A stretch of 13,988 nt of DNA. It comes from Lysobacterales bacterium. Its GTDB lineage: Bacteria > Pseudomonadota > Gammaproteobacteria > Xanthomonadales > Rhodanobacteraceae. Position 1 is the stretch's first letter; the number at the start of each line of letters is the position of its first letter. The position numbers were made by a program, and so were the translations under genes. Shown here piece by piece: positions 13,685 through 13,988 of the stretch. The notes beneath the pieces are model-generated. The model was not told the origin of the DNA and ran no database searches. It saw only the letters and a list, made by a program, of their open reading frames with translations. Location: positions 1 through 13,988 of the forward strand of contig JAAFHE010000025.1 in the NCBI GenBank assembly GCA_013298265.1, in the 5' to 3' direction.

Positions 13685-13988
13685 TTATTTCGCCGCGACT
13701 TTTTTCGACGCGGCGGGGTCAGGGACATTCGGCGCAGCATCGAAACCGGTGCTCAGCAGCACATCGCCCTGACCAACGACATTCGGACTGTTACGCAGGA
13801 CGACGCCAGGCGCGGGCGCGGCGGCAGCCGGCTTGGGTTCGCTCAGATCCAGGCGCGCGATAGCATCGAACGGATTGGACGGGTCGGCCACATAGCCGCG
13901 CACTTCGACGGCCGCCTCGCGTATCCCCGCCGGTGGTTCGGGCAGCGTGAAGCGCGGCCCCAGCACGGTGAAGCGGGCCGAATGGAGC
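13685..13988 (-). CDS. C-terminal part of a protein of unknown function (5' end beyond the right edge)
   Basis: The minus-strand frame is open from the window edge to TAA at 13687-13685, giving 100 visible residues of a protein that begins outside. The visible part starts LHSARFTVLGPRFTLPEPP and continues with a beta-like segment containing EVRGYVADPSNPF. An Ala/Pro-rich linker then leads to a tail ending AASKKVAAK. No family is recognised. The low-complexity linker and lack of membrane helices would suit a periplasmic or surface-associated protein, but this is weak. It converges on the GT4-GT2 gene with a 38-base gap, so it belongs to a separate transcription unit. An internal GTG at 13966 is probably not the start, because the frame continues upstream of it with ordinary codon use. 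Confidence 0.6.
   Translation of the reverse strand, partial: LHSARFTVLGPRFTLPEPPAGIREAAVEVRGYVADPSNPFDAIARLDLSEPKPAAAAPAPGVVLRNSPNVVGQGDVLLSTGFDAAPNVPDPAASKKVAAK

Noticed and set aside
13691..13715. Inverted repeat CGCCGCG, 11-base T-rich loop, CGCGGCG near the end of the right-edge gene
   Set aside because: It encodes the last residues (AASKKVAA) of that gene, and the T-run is in the loop rather than after the stem, so it is not a standard terminator.

Overview
The window is very GC-rich, with codons ending mostly in G or C, and carries a dense block of glycan-assembly genes. No rRNA, tRNA, mobile element or CRISPR array is visible. Base composition, lipobox/signal-peptide style and gene content suggest a high-GC Gram-negative proteobacterium, possibly a Xanthomonadales-type gammaproteobacterium. 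That placement is an inference; no phylogenetic marker is present.

Layout. Two gene sets diverge from about 3814-3925. The leftward set runs, in transcription order: an exported transglutaminase-like protein (3813-2650), a DUF4214/coiled-coil protein (2621-2037), a possible 36-residue small ORF (2040-1930), a family-4 glycosyltransferase (1933-854) and a second family-4 glycosyltransferase that leaves the left edge (857-1). The rightward set runs: a lipoprotein with an FN3-like domain (3926-4459), a polytopic GT-C/GT39-like membrane glycosyltransferase (4464-5819), a small helical protein (5836-6204), a GT2 / degenerate GT4 / sulfotransferase fusion (6201-8882), a GT2 enzyme with unassigned end extensions (8879-10372), a GDP-mannose 4,6-dehydratase-like enzyme (10369-11403) and a GT4-GT2 fusion (11400-13646). 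A convergent gene of unknown function enters from the right edge and ends at 13685. Intergenic DNA is minimal.

Working together. The dehydratase-like enzyme would make GDP-4-keto-6-deoxymannose, a precursor of rhamnose-, fucose- or perosamine-type sugars. At least five soluble glycosyltransferase domains with intact signature motifs could assemble a chain in the cytoplasm. The membrane GT-C enzyme could add a lipid-linked sugar on the periplasmic side. The sulfotransferase domain hints that the glycan is sulfated. The lipoprotein and the transglutaminase-like protein would act in the envelope. The whole reads as a surface or exported polysaccharide locus, but no flippase, polymerase or ABC exporter lies inside the window.

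Most notable: the GT2-GT4-sulfotransferase fusion, whose middle domain has lost the E-x7-E donor-site glutamates, with a (AGCCGC)3 tract covering the place of the first; a 36-codon ORF joined by ATGA overlaps to both neighbours; and seven identical 4-base ATGA junctions in the two divergent sets.
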